Shown: positions 7,190 to 13,947 of the stretch, in pieces | Layout of the letters: each line of letters begins with the position of its first letter | Position numbering within the stretch: the first letter of the stretch is position 1 | From: a virus | Direction: 5' to 3' (one strand) | Length of the DNA: 21,837 bases | IMG/VR virus record: IMGVR_UViG_3300017758_000167 | Location: 1-21,837 of that record | Translations under genes and position numbers: made by a program | Notes under the pieces: model-generated | Databases searched by the model: none | What the model was told of the DNA's origin: nothing | The model's input: the letters and a program-made list of their open reading frames with translations, nothing else

Positions 7190-8093
7190 TAGTGTCTTCG
7201 ATAACAAAACAAATAAGCGCGTTGACGTAGCTAACTTCAACGCGTTTGAACGTGTTCTATATACTTTATCAGAGAAATCTAAATCTTCTAAAAAAGAAGC
7301 TGACCTTATTTCGCCTGCTATATATAATACTGGTACTACTCGTGCAAATAAAAATGTGGTCGAGTGGGGCGCATGGTGTGCAGTTGATGTTGATGATCTA
7401 CAGTTTGAAGGTAATTTAGAAGATGCAATCAGTAAGTATATTCGTAACTGGCGTGTCGTGTGTTATTCTACTGCTAGCAGTACTATCTCTTTTCCAAAGT
7501 TTCGTCTTGTATTTCCACTTAAAAGAACGCTATCGAATGGCGAAATTTCTAGTTTCAATTACGCGTTACAGAAGGCCATCGGAGGAATCGGAGATGAACA
7601 AACAAAAGATCTTGCTAGAATGTATTACATTCCTGCAAAGTATGATGGTGCTAACAATTTTATCTTCTCTTTCGATGGCGATTTTATTGATCCAGATGCA
7701 TTAATGAAAGAATTTCCTTATGAGCAAAAAACTACCTCATCTCAATTCTTCGACAGATTACCCGAAGAAATCCAAAATCAAATTATCGAACATAGAAAAG
7801 GAAAGCTCGATAACACTAATGTGGTGTGGTCGTCCTATCGCGATTGTCCCTTCTTCCCTCGCAACATGGAAGCAGAATACAGAACAATAACAAATACTGG
7901 TTGGTATCATAAAATGTATCAAATTATGGTAGCAATCGCTAGTAAAGCTATAAGAAATAATTATCCGATTACAGCAAATGAAATTACTAAGCTATGTCAA
8001 GAGCTTGATTCAGAAACTGGAAATTGGTATAAAAATCGGCCTATAGATAAAGAAGCAGACCGAGCGTTAGAATATGTGTACAAAAATATGTAA
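7152..8093 (+). CDS. Primase-polymerase (AEP)-like protein
   Basis: A 313-residue protein whose layout resembles archaeo-eukaryotic-type primases of mobile elements. Visible are a D-x-D motif I (VDVDD, Asp79 and Asp81), a strand CYSTASST at 104-111 followed by PKFRLVFPL, and D153-x-x-R156-MYYIP, similar to the motif III region of these enzymes. The C-terminal about 80 residues (helical, with TGNWYKNRPIDKEADRAL) resemble a primase C-terminal helical domain. The histidine often found in motif II is absent, which is unusual. No DnaG-type gp61 primase is seen in the window, so this may supply primers for gp41/gp43. The start is set at ATG 7152; ATG 7155 and TTG 7140 are alternatives. It lies between polymerase and gp42. 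Function is inferred from pattern only. Confidence 0.55.
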   Translation: MMKTPGISATLFSSVFDNKTNKRVDVANFNAFERVLYTLSEKSKSSKKEADLISPAIYNTGTTRANKNVVEWGAWCAVDVDDLQFEGNLEDAISKYIRNWRVVCYSTASSTISFPKFRLVFPLKRTLSNGEISSFNYALQKAIGGIGDEQTKDLARMYYIPAKYDGANNFIFSFDGDFIDPDALMKEFPYEQKTTSSQFFDRLPEEIQNQIIEHRKGKLDNTNVVWSSYRDCPFFPRNMEAEYRTITNTGWYHKMYQIMVAIASKAIRNNYPITANEITKLCQELDSETGNWYKNRPIDKEADRALEYVYKNM

Positions 8094-8105
8094 ATGTGGT
8101 ATAAT
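8077..8105 (+). promoter_or_regulatory. Phage promoter giving a near-leaderless transcript
   Basis: TGTACA at 8077-8082, a 17-base spacer ending TGTGG, TATAAT at 8100-8105. The -35 lies in the end of the upstream gene. Predicted transcription start is about 8112, only about 3 bases before the ATG at 8115, so no Shine-Dalgarno would be present on this transcript. Confidence 0.75.
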
Positions 8106-8114
8106 AGGTGTATT

Positions 8115-8570
8115 ATGAAAGAATCAGTTAAAGTCCTACAAGAGTGTGCCGAACTTCAAGTGAAGAAAGGCAATGATTATCAAAACGAGTTTTCTCGTAT
8201 TAAACAAGCAGACTATTATCCAAATGGTGTGTCAACCTTGCTTGACATTAATCATGCAAAGATGCTTCGTATGCAGTCTGTCGTTTCAGCTATGATGGCT
8301 GATCCAACATATCAACCAAACTTTGAGTCAATCGAAGATTCAGCAAAAGACATGATTAATTATTGTTCGTTTATTGTTTCTTATTGTCGTGGTAAGATGG
8401 ATGGTCAAGATCCAACTCGTGATTTTCTTAATCGTCCAAATACAAAATTGAAACAAAGACCAGTAGAATACACTAAACCAGAACCTGGTGAAAAATATCC
8501 TGTTCGCGAAGATGTTCCTGCAGAATTGTGGGATAAAGAAATTAAAACTGTAATGGATGAACAACAATGA
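8115..8570 (+). CDS. Possible Nmad1/DUF1599-like protein
   Basis: A 151-residue cytosolic, mostly helical protein. The stretch KKGNDYQNEF near the N-terminus and DSAKDMINYCSFIVSYC in the middle resemble the KKG-x-DY and D-x-x-NY pattern of DUF1599, also called nucleotide modification associated domain 1. That family occurs in phages near nucleotide-modifying genes; its activity is not established. The C-terminal about 40 residues are Pro/Lys/Glu-rich and probably disordered. An in-frame ATG at 8094 overlaps the promoter -10 box, so 8115 is preferred. It overlaps gp42 by 4 bases (ATGA), which suits a role in the modified-nucleotide pathway. Family assignment is tentative. Confidence 0.55.
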   Translation: MKESVKVLQECAELQVKKGNDYQNEFSRIKQADYYPNGVSTLLDINHAKMLRMQSVVSAMMADPTYQPNFESIEDSAKDMINYCSFIVSYCRGKMDGQDPTRDFLNRPNTKLKQRPVEYTKPEPGEKYPVREDVPAELWDKEIKTVMDEQQ

Positions 8571-9220
8571 AGGTAAGTGATATTAGAAATCATTTCATTA
8601 ATGAATTAAAGAATGAAAGATTTACTATTGATAAAACTGGTCAAAAGACTATTGAAATGATTGGTGCTTCATTTATTGCAGATGAAGAATCTATTTTTGG
8701 TAAACCAAATAAGGAATATATTGATGCAGAAATTGATTGGTATTTGTCTGGATCCACAAACATCAACGATATTTATGGAGACGATCGAGACCCTCCAAAG
8801 GCATGGCAAATGTCTGCAAATAAGTATGGAGAAATCAACTCAAACTATGGATACCTCGTATTTGACGATAAGTGGTATCGGCAATATGATAACGTGGTTA
8901 ATGAATTAACATTAAATAAAGATTCACGTAGAGCTTGTATGGTTTATAATCGTCCATCAATTTGGGCTGAATTCGCCGAAAACGATAAGAATGATTTTAT
9001 TTGTACAAATGCAGTTACATACTATATTCGAGACGATAAGCTGCATTCTGTTGTACAAATGCGATCTAACGATGTCGTCTATGGCTATAAAAATGATTAC
9101 GCATGGCAAAGTTATATGCTGCATTCAGTATCAAATAATTTAGAAATTGATCAAGGTACTATTACTTGGCAAGTGCAAAATCTACACGTCTATGAAAGGC
9201 ACTTTGACCTTGTCAAATAA
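8567..9220 (+). CDS. 42: dCMP hydroxymethylase (T4 gp42-like)
   Basis: Thymidylate-synthase-fold enzyme that makes 5-hydroxymethyl-dCMP from dCMP and methylene-tetrahydrofolate. It aligns with T4 gp42 throughout: KTIEMIGASFIADE, then GEINSNYG, then the catalytic Cys146 in DFICTN, then MRSNDVVYGYKNDYAW, then LHVYERHF. In thymidylate synthases the residue after the G-x-x-x position is Asn and selects dUMP. Here it is Asp177, as in T4 gp42 (Asp179), which selects the cytosine base. The protein (217 residues) is shorter than T4 gp42 (246) because the extreme C-terminus is reduced. It overlaps the upstream ORF by 4 bases and dCMP deaminase by 29. This implies cytosine-modified virion DNA or a precursor of it; a dCMP methylase is a less likely alternative. 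Confidence 0.93.
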   Translation: MKVSDIRNHFINELKNERFTIDKTGQKTIEMIGASFIADEESIFGKPNKEYIDAEIDWYLSGSTNINDIYGDDRDPPKAWQMSANKYGEINSNYGYLVFDDKWYRQYDNVVNELTLNKDSRRACMVYNRPSIWAEFAENDKNDFICTNAVTYYIRDDKLHSVVQMRSNDVVYGYKNDYAWQSYMLHSVSNNLEIDQGTITWQVQNLHVYERHFDLVK

Positions 9221-9671
9221 GTGGGATATTAGATACCTTGAGCTAGCAGAACGCGTCGCATCGTGGTCTAAAGATCCGTCACGCCAAATCGGTGCTGTTG
9301 CGGTAGGATCTAAGGGACAAGTTCTCGCTCAAGGTTTTAACGGATTTCCTCGTGGAATTATTGATACTGCGGATCGCTATGCTAACCGCGAGATCAAATA
9401 CAAATATGTTGTTCATGCAGAAATGAACGTCATATATAATGCTACATACAACGGAGTTTCTTTAGATGGTTCTACGTTATATGTTTCTGGTTTGCCAGTT
9501 TGCTCTGACTGTGCAAAGGGTATAATTCAAGTCGGCATCTCAAAAGTTGTAATGAAAGAACAAAATATCCCACAACGTTGGGCAGAATCATGGGGTATGA
9601 CAGCTGGGTTGTTTGACGAAGCAAATATTAATTGGGAGTTTATAAATGTCACAAGTTCAAGAACATCATGA
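9192..9671 (+). CDS. cd: dCMP deaminase
   Basis: Zinc-dependent deoxycytidylate deaminase converting dCMP to dUMP, the substrate of ThyX (20487-21167). The zinc site and catalytic glutamate are visible as HAEMN (His75, Glu77) and P-V-C104-x-x-C107. The FNGFPRG loop at about 49-55 is typical of the dCMP deaminase family. At 159 residues it is shorter than T4 Cd (193). The start at ATG 9192 lies inside gp42 with no clear Shine-Dalgarno; TTG at 9204 or 9210 are alternatives, with AAAGG at 9195-9199. Sitting directly after gp42, it competes for the same dCMP pool, so the pair partitions dCMP between hydroxymethyl-dCMP and dTMP. Confidence 0.92.
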   Translation: MKGTLTLSNKWDIRYLELAERVASWSKDPSRQIGAVAVGSKGQVLAQGFNGFPRGIIDTADRYANREIKYKYVVHAEMNVIYNATYNGVSLDGSTLYVSGLPVCSDCAKGIIQVGISKVVMKEQNIPQRWAESWGMTAGLFDEANINWEFINVTSSRTS

Positions 9672-9855
9672 AGATTACATGAAACGTCGTTTACGCGAAG
9701 AAGGTATTGGTGTTAATACAGAATATACCAATATGCGACTTACAAAAGAAATTGAAGAGCTTAAAGATAGAATTAAAACACTTGAAACTGATATGGCATA
9801 CACAGCATATGCTACCAGCCCAGAAGAACAACGGATATATGATTTAAAAAAATGA
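9646..9855 (+). CDS. Short coiled-coil protein
   Basis: A 69-residue protein with GGGAG about 8 bases before its ATG. Residues about 30-53 (RLTKEIEELKDRIKTLETDM) have clear heptad spacing and should form a coiled coil. The flanks are charged and polar. It overlaps dCMP deaminase by 26 bases and the next gene by 4 (ATGA). It may be an adaptor or oligomerisation peptide. Function is unknown. Confidence 0.6.
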   Translation: MSQVQEHHEDYMKRRLREEGIGVNTEYTNMRLTKEIEELKDRIKTLETDMAYTAYATSPEEQRIYDLKK

Positions 9856-11027
9856 GTTTAGAAACTACTGAATATTATGATGAATTTATTCGTTATTTTA
9901 ATATGGCACAAGAACAACAAGTAAAGTGCAATGTTTCAGAAGAAGCTCCATATGGGATGATTCCCCATATGGAGTCTGAAATGAATGATGACTTAATGCA
10001 TTGGATTGAATTATACGATGTTGTTGAACGTAAGTATGCTGGCTTCTCACAAATTATGAATGATTGCTGGTCTGGCTGGACTGATGATCATCCTTATTGG
10101 AAAAAAATGGAAGCTGGTTTACACTGTGATCAACGCAAAGTAGTAGCAGAAAACTGGACTGGCAAACATCAAGATTTTGATTTACCAGAATGGTTATATC
10201 TTTTTATCTTGCATCGCGTGTGCGGTTCTGCTATTAACTATGCAACTAAACCGTCTGGTTATCATAACACATTGTTGTTTACGCTTCATAAAGCTAAAAC
10301 TATTGAAGATATGATTTGGCATATGAAGAGACATACTGCGCCATTTTATACTTCAGTTGGTTATCAGTTTCCTAAGTTTCCGAAAAGGCCAGAAGGTTCA
10401 GATTATAAAAGAAGCGGTGATTACTATCTAGCTGAATTTGCCCCTCGTCTTGCAAGAGAAATGGCAGAGTGGCTACAAACTTCTAACGAAAGAAAAGATC
10501 TCCGTGAAATTGGAGAATATATGGGTAAATGGAATGAAAGAAACGGACTTAATCGTTACACTTTTCAATATGCTGCCGTTATTGCTGATATTGCAGATTG
10601 GTATCCTCAGTTTGTTAACAAAGAATCGCATTTTTATTATGGCACTAACGCTGTTGAGTGCATTTCTTATCTTGCTAAACCAACCATAAAAGTAAAAAAA
10701 GAAGTATTCCTCGATAAAGTTATGGATAAAATTTATGAAGACACAAAATCATTTCCATATAATGCAGAAGATGTTTGTTGTGACTTTATTCGTTGGGTTG
10801 AAAACTATATGAGACCAGGTGCTCATTACTCTCATGTCAATATGGATACTGTATTTTCATCGAGTAAAATCAAAGATCATCCGTTTGGTCGGCAGAAGGC
10901 TATGCTAGAACTTGGTTTGGTTGATACATTTAATAATCGTAAACACCATCCATCAGATGATACCGTCTTAAAAGAGGTTAGTATGTCAGTAGAGGAATAC
11001 AAAGCTAAATGCGCCACGCTACATTAG
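9852..11027 (+). CDS. All-helical protein, candidate base-hypermodification enzyme (aGPT-Pplase/HMUDK-like)
   Basis: A 391-residue protein without a signal peptide or membrane segment, dominated by helices rich in Trp, Tyr and His. Two blocks stand out: GLNRYTFQYAAVIADIADWY at 232-251 followed by FYYGTNAVECI at 261-271, and EDVCCDFIRWVE at 306-317. The order G-x-x-x-F-x-x-Y-x-x-x-x-D, then G-x-x-A, then a Cys-rich helix recalls the helical domain predicted for alpha-glutamyl/putrescinyl-thymine pyrophosphorylases and 5-hmdU DNA kinases of hypermodified phages. This is pattern recognition from memory, not an alignment. It is the first gene of the block between gp42/cd and uvsX and overlaps a second helical gene by 19 bases. 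The reading frame is intact. A strong hairpin lies in its codons about 32-41. Confidence 0.45.
   Translation: MSLETTEYYDEFIRYFNMAQEQQVKCNVSEEAPYGMIPHMESEMNDDLMHWIELYDVVERKYAGFSQIMNDCWSGWTDDHPYWKKMEAGLHCDQRKVVAENWTGKHQDFDLPEWLYLFILHRVCGSAINYATKPSGYHNTLLFTLHKAKTIEDMIWHMKRHTAPFYTSVGYQFPKFPKRPEGSDYKRSGDYYLAEFAPRLAREMAEWLQTSNERKDLREIGEYMGKWNERNGLNRYTFQYAAVIADIADWYPQFVNKESHFYYGTNAVECISYLAKPTIKVKKEVFLDKVMDKIYEDTKSFPYNAEDVCCDFIRWVENYMRPGAHYSHVNMDTVFSSSKIKDHPFGRQKAMLELGLVDTFNNRKHHPSDDTVLKEVSMSVEEYKAKCATLH
9946..9974. repeat. Perfect 11-bp inverted repeat, 7-base loop
   Basis: CTCCATATGGG (9946-9956) and CCCATATGGAG (9964-9974) form a perfect stem with loop ATGATTC. Each arm is itself built on the palindrome CCATATGG. 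It lies about 95 bases into the first helical-protein gene. No T-run follows, so it is not a classical terminator. Confidence 0.7.
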
Positions 11028-11995
11028 AAGCATTTATCGAACAAGATAATAATTCTATTACATATAAAAATACAGTAGAACCTATATTAAAAAAAGGTAA
11101 AGTCACTAATCATCTATTAGAAAAGTGGCCACTCGAAGAAAGAATACAAAAGTTCTTCGAGTTTTGTCGTGCGTATGATGTAAGAGAAGAACCTTTACTT
11201 AAATCTAATCCACAACAATTTTCTCATAGATTACATTGGGATGAGATGCCATATGTAGAAGAAATGAAAAATGAAAAAGATGTAGAAAAGCTTTTACATC
11301 ATACTATTGTTTGGTCATTTAGCAATGAGCATTGGTTGACATTCAGAGCATTAAGAGATCATGGTATTGATGCTATGAGAAATAGATTTGTTACTGAGAG
11401 GCACGCAAGATCAGACCTATTTCAAATATATTATCCTAAAGGTACTAAAGTAAAAGAATGGTTGTGTGAAACACCCCAACGAATTGCTAAAGATTGTTAC
11501 TCTCTTCTGCAATCAAATCGTCCATTAAAAATGATGGAACTAGCATCTAAACTTGAAAAACACACGAAAGAAAAATATGGATTTAGAAATGTTATGTACC
11601 CTTATAAGAACTTGTCTCGTCACATCGCCATGGCAAGACCAGATCTCGTCGACCCAGAATCATGGGTTACACCAGGAACATTATCGTTCTATGGACTATG
11701 GCAAATATTTGGTGGAAAAAACCTTTTCGGTAAAACAAAATTCGACTTAGATGAAAATGGTAACTATGAGCCTGCAAATGATCAAGCAAAATGGCTTGTA
11801 GAACAATTTAATACTTTAGCCTCGCATAAAGATAATCCTATGGAACGACAGTATAATATCAATATCGAAGATAAAGCTTGTATGTGGTGTAAACATTTAT
11901 TTATTAAACACGGTGTTAAATCTACTACAAAGAAAATTCCATATGAATGGATTTATCCAAGAAGTTTTTCTCTAAAAAAGAGTTTACATTCCTAG
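11009..11995 (+). CDS. Second all-helical protein of the putative hypermodification block
   Basis: A 328-residue basic, Trp/His-rich, mostly helical protein with no transmembrane segment. Notable parts are YPYKNLSRHIAMARPDLVDP at 197-216, TPGTLSFYGLWQIFGG at 221-236, and EDKACMWCKHLF at 287-298. The succession of a basic helix, a Gly-rich turn and a C-terminal Cys-containing helix resembles the last part of the preceding gene, suggesting the two are distant relatives or partners. The conserved-looking pattern recalls aGPT-Pplase or amino-acid:DNA transferase helical families, which act on hydroxymethyl pyrimidines in DNA; this is tentative. GAGGA lies 12 bases before the ATG. It overlaps the upstream gene by 19 bases and ends right where a promoter begins. 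Confidence 0.4.
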   Translation: MRHATLEAFIEQDNNSITYKNTVEPILKKGKVTNHLLEKWPLEERIQKFFEFCRAYDVREEPLLKSNPQQFSHRLHWDEMPYVEEMKNEKDVEKLLHHTIVWSFSNEHWLTFRALRDHGIDAMRNRFVTERHARSDLFQIYYPKGTKVKEWLCETPQRIAKDCYSLLQSNRPLKMMELASKLEKHTKEKYGFRNVMYPYKNLSRHIAMARPDLVDPESWVTPGTLSFYGLWQIFGGKNLFGKTKFDLDENGNYEPANDQAKWLVEQFNTLASHKDNPMERQYNINIEDKACMWCKHLFIKHGVKSTTKKIPYEWIYPRSFSLKKSLHS

Positions 11996-12011
11996 TAAAA
12001 TTTGGTATAAT
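11983..12011 (+). promoter_or_regulatory. Phage promoter predicted to give a leaderless mRNA
   Basis: TTTACA at 11983-11988, a 17-base spacer ending TTTGG, TATAAT at 12006-12011. The next gene's ATG begins at 12018, seven bases after the -10 box, which is where transcription should start. No Shine-Dalgarno exists between them. Confidence 0.75.
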
Positions 12012-12017
12012 AGACCT

Positions 12018-12962
12018 ATGTCACATGATAAACACGTAATTGATAATGTAAATAAAGACGTAGAAGTCTTAAGTCTTGATGGAATTCAAACTCGTCAAGA
12101 AGCAAAAGAATATTATCTAAAATTAGCTGAAGGTTGGGAAGACCCTAATCCAGCACCTGTTATAAAGGAATATGATGGTGTACGAGTTGTTAGAGACGAC
12201 CTCATTACAGGTAGTAAAGTACGAGGAGGAGATTTACTTATTTCTCGTATTAATCAATCTCGTCTCGTTTATGTTCAGCCTCGTACTGGTTTGGCTGGAG
12301 TCTCGCTCTTGGATGTGGCAAAGAGACACAATAAAAGCGTTAGGCTATTCATGCCCTCATCGAAAAGAATTAGTCATCATCAAGCTTGTTGTATCGAGCG
12401 CGGTGCTGAGTATGATTTCTATCGTGTGGCTGCTATGCCTAACCTCAATAGGATAGCAAATAAATGGGCACAAGACAACGACGATGCGTTTTTTATCCCG
12501 TTAGGTTTAAAGCACGAACTCGTTACGGCAGGTATCGTAAAGGTAGCATCAGCAATTCCAGCACCAGAAGAAGTGTGGACCGTAGTATCTACAGGCGTAC
12601 TACATCGCGCCTTGCAGATCGCTTGGCCAAAAGCTGAGTTTCATGCTGTTGCAGTTGCTCGTAATATGAAAGAAGGCGAAGTTGGTCATAGCAATATTAT
12701 CTCTGCGCCTGAACCTTTTACTAAAGAAATTAAAGAAGGACTGCCACCCTTCCCAAGCATAAACACATACGATGGAAAAGCATGGCGATATATCCCTAAA
12801 AATTCTGGTAGGGACATCTTATTTTGGAATGTTGGTGCTGAACCAGTACTAAACGATGATACTATATACGACAGAGTTGATTCATATAGAAAGTGGACTA
12901 AAGATGAAAAAAATACTACTCACGGGTCTGGGACCAATCTCGAACAAAATACATTCGCATAA
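12018..12962 (+). CDS. PLP-dependent fold-type-II-like enzyme
   Basis: A 314-residue protein resembling the tryptophan-synthase-beta superfamily (ACC deaminase, D-cysteine desulfhydrase, cysteine synthase). VVRDDLITGSKVRG at 57-70 matches the R-x-D-L-x-x-G-x-K-x-R motif of that group, so Lys67 is the likely pyridoxal-phosphate lysine. RTGLAGVSLLDVAKRH at 89-104 corresponds to the helix binding substrate, and VVSTGVLHRAL at 189-199 to the Gly-rich phosphate loop (here with a single Gly). Predicted action is on an amino-acid-like group. In phages, PLP enzymes of this kind have been linked to building amino-acid-derived side chains on hydroxymethyl pyrimidines. The G+C content looks somewhat higher than its neighbours. 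It is driven by a promoter at 11983-12011. The final about 20 codons overlap the next gene by 59 bases. Confidence 0.55.
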   Translation: MSHDKHVIDNVNKDVEVLSLDGIQTRQEAKEYYLKLAEGWEDPNPAPVIKEYDGVRVVRDDLITGSKVRGGDLLISRINQSRLVYVQPRTGLAGVSLLDVAKRHNKSVRLFMPSSKRISHHQACCIERGAEYDFYRVAAMPNLNRIANKWAQDNDDAFFIPLGLKHELVTAGIVKVASAIPAPEEVWTVVSTGVLHRALQIAWPKAEFHAVAVARNMKEGEVGHSNIISAPEPFTKEIKEGLPPFPSINTYDGKAWRYIPKNSGRDILFWNVGAEPVLNDDTIYDRVDSYRKWTKDEKNTTHGSGTNLEQNTFA

Positions 12963-13947
12963 GGCAGCGCAAGCTATTATCTATGCTGATCAGCTCAAAC
13001 AAGCTGGTATGGATGTGACAATCAATTTAGTCAGTAATAAAATTATTGATTATACTCCGTTCGAAGAAATCTATTTTTACCATGGATCAGATTGGAGTGG
13101 AAATCTAAATCTATTTGGTGGTATTGAAGCATATGCTAATACTCCATTTATTCATGCACTATCACATTTTACTGGAAAAGTTAAATCAATTATGATAGAC
13201 TTTCCTGATTATGCCACGATGTTTCTTGATCGTCTAGTAAAAAAAGAAATGAAATGGGATAATGTGCATTGGGAAAATCTTCGGAAATTGCAAATTGAAG
13301 CTGAGACCATCGATCCTAATACAATAAAACGATATAGCAATATTGCATTCGGTGATAGTCATGCTATATGTATGTACCGGCCTGGGTGGGAGAATATTTC
13401 TGTACCGTTTTCTACGCTACACGGATCTATCAATCGAGGATTTGAGGAGTTTATTCCTACCGGTGGTGAGTATGATCAGATAGAAACTTATTTTGGCAAT
13501 ATTGATATTCGACATCATTTGTGTAGATTTGATAATCCAATTGAAGAGGCTAAAAAACTAGCTGATAGATATGGTAAAGAAGTAGAAAGAATTCGCACAT
13601 TATATAAAGCAAATGTTACTGCGTGGGAACCATTGCCAATTGAAGATGAAGCTCGTAAAATTCCAAAAACAGGATGGTATAAAGGCACTCCGTTTTTTGG
13701 TAGTTGGCAACAACGAGATGAAGTTCGTAATGCATTCACCGAAAGATTGAAATCACACACACAAGTTTATAATTGGGTAGAACCACTATATAATCCTATT
13801 GGTCAATTAGGTTATGAAGCTATGGAAAAACCGCAATCAGTGCATTTATCTCGAGCATCATACCCGCATTGGCAGGGAAAAAATTGGACAGAAGAAGCAG
13901 AATATCCAATTGAATCAGGAGCCTCGCTTGAAGCATTCTTTGCATAA
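12904..13947 (+). CDS. GDSH/SGNH-like protein with alpha/beta N-terminus
   Basis: A 347-residue cytosolic protein. The N-terminal about 100 residues look alpha/beta (KKILLTGLGPISN, then a helix, then VTINLVS) and are not assigned. From about 145 an SGNH-like module is suggested by AFGDSH at 148-153 (Ser152 as possible nucleophile), YFGNIDIRHHL at 196-206 in the block III position, and a late VHL at 313-315 whose His314 could be the catalytic base. The Asp usually three residues before that His is Gln311, so a standard D-x-x-H dyad is missing. The start ATG is at 12904, inside the PLP gene. Its 3' end overlaps the radical SAM gene by 20 bases. It may act as an esterase, acyltransferase or glycosyl-type enzyme in the same pathway. 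Specific function is unknown. Confidence 0.5.
   Translation: MKKILLTGLGPISNKIHSHKAAQAIIYADQLKQAGMDVTINLVSNKIIDYTPFEEIYFYHGSDWSGNLNLFGGIEAYANTPFIHALSHFTGKVKSIMIDFPDYATMFLDRLVKKEMKWDNVHWENLRKLQIEAETIDPNTIKRYSNIAFGDSHAICMYRPGWENISVPFSTLHGSINRGFEEFIPTGGEYDQIETYFGNIDIRHHLCRFDNPIEEAKKLADRYGKEVERIRTLYKANVTAWEPLPIEDEARKIPKTGWYKGTPFFGSWQQRDEVRNAFTERLKSHTQVYNWVEPLYNPIGQLGYEAMEKPQSVHLSRASYPHWQGKNWTEEAEYPIESGASLEAFFA

Noticed and set aside
7423-7704. A 93-residue hydrophobic ORF inside the primase-like gene
   Set aside because: Alternate-frame shadow of a longer, motif-bearing ORF; the hydrophobicity follows from T-rich second codon positions.
12172-12456. A 94-residue + strand ORF with hydrophobic stretches inside the PLP-like gene
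   Set aside because: It lies wholly in another frame of a gene with clear motifs, has no convincing Shine-Dalgarno and a composition typical of a shadow frame.
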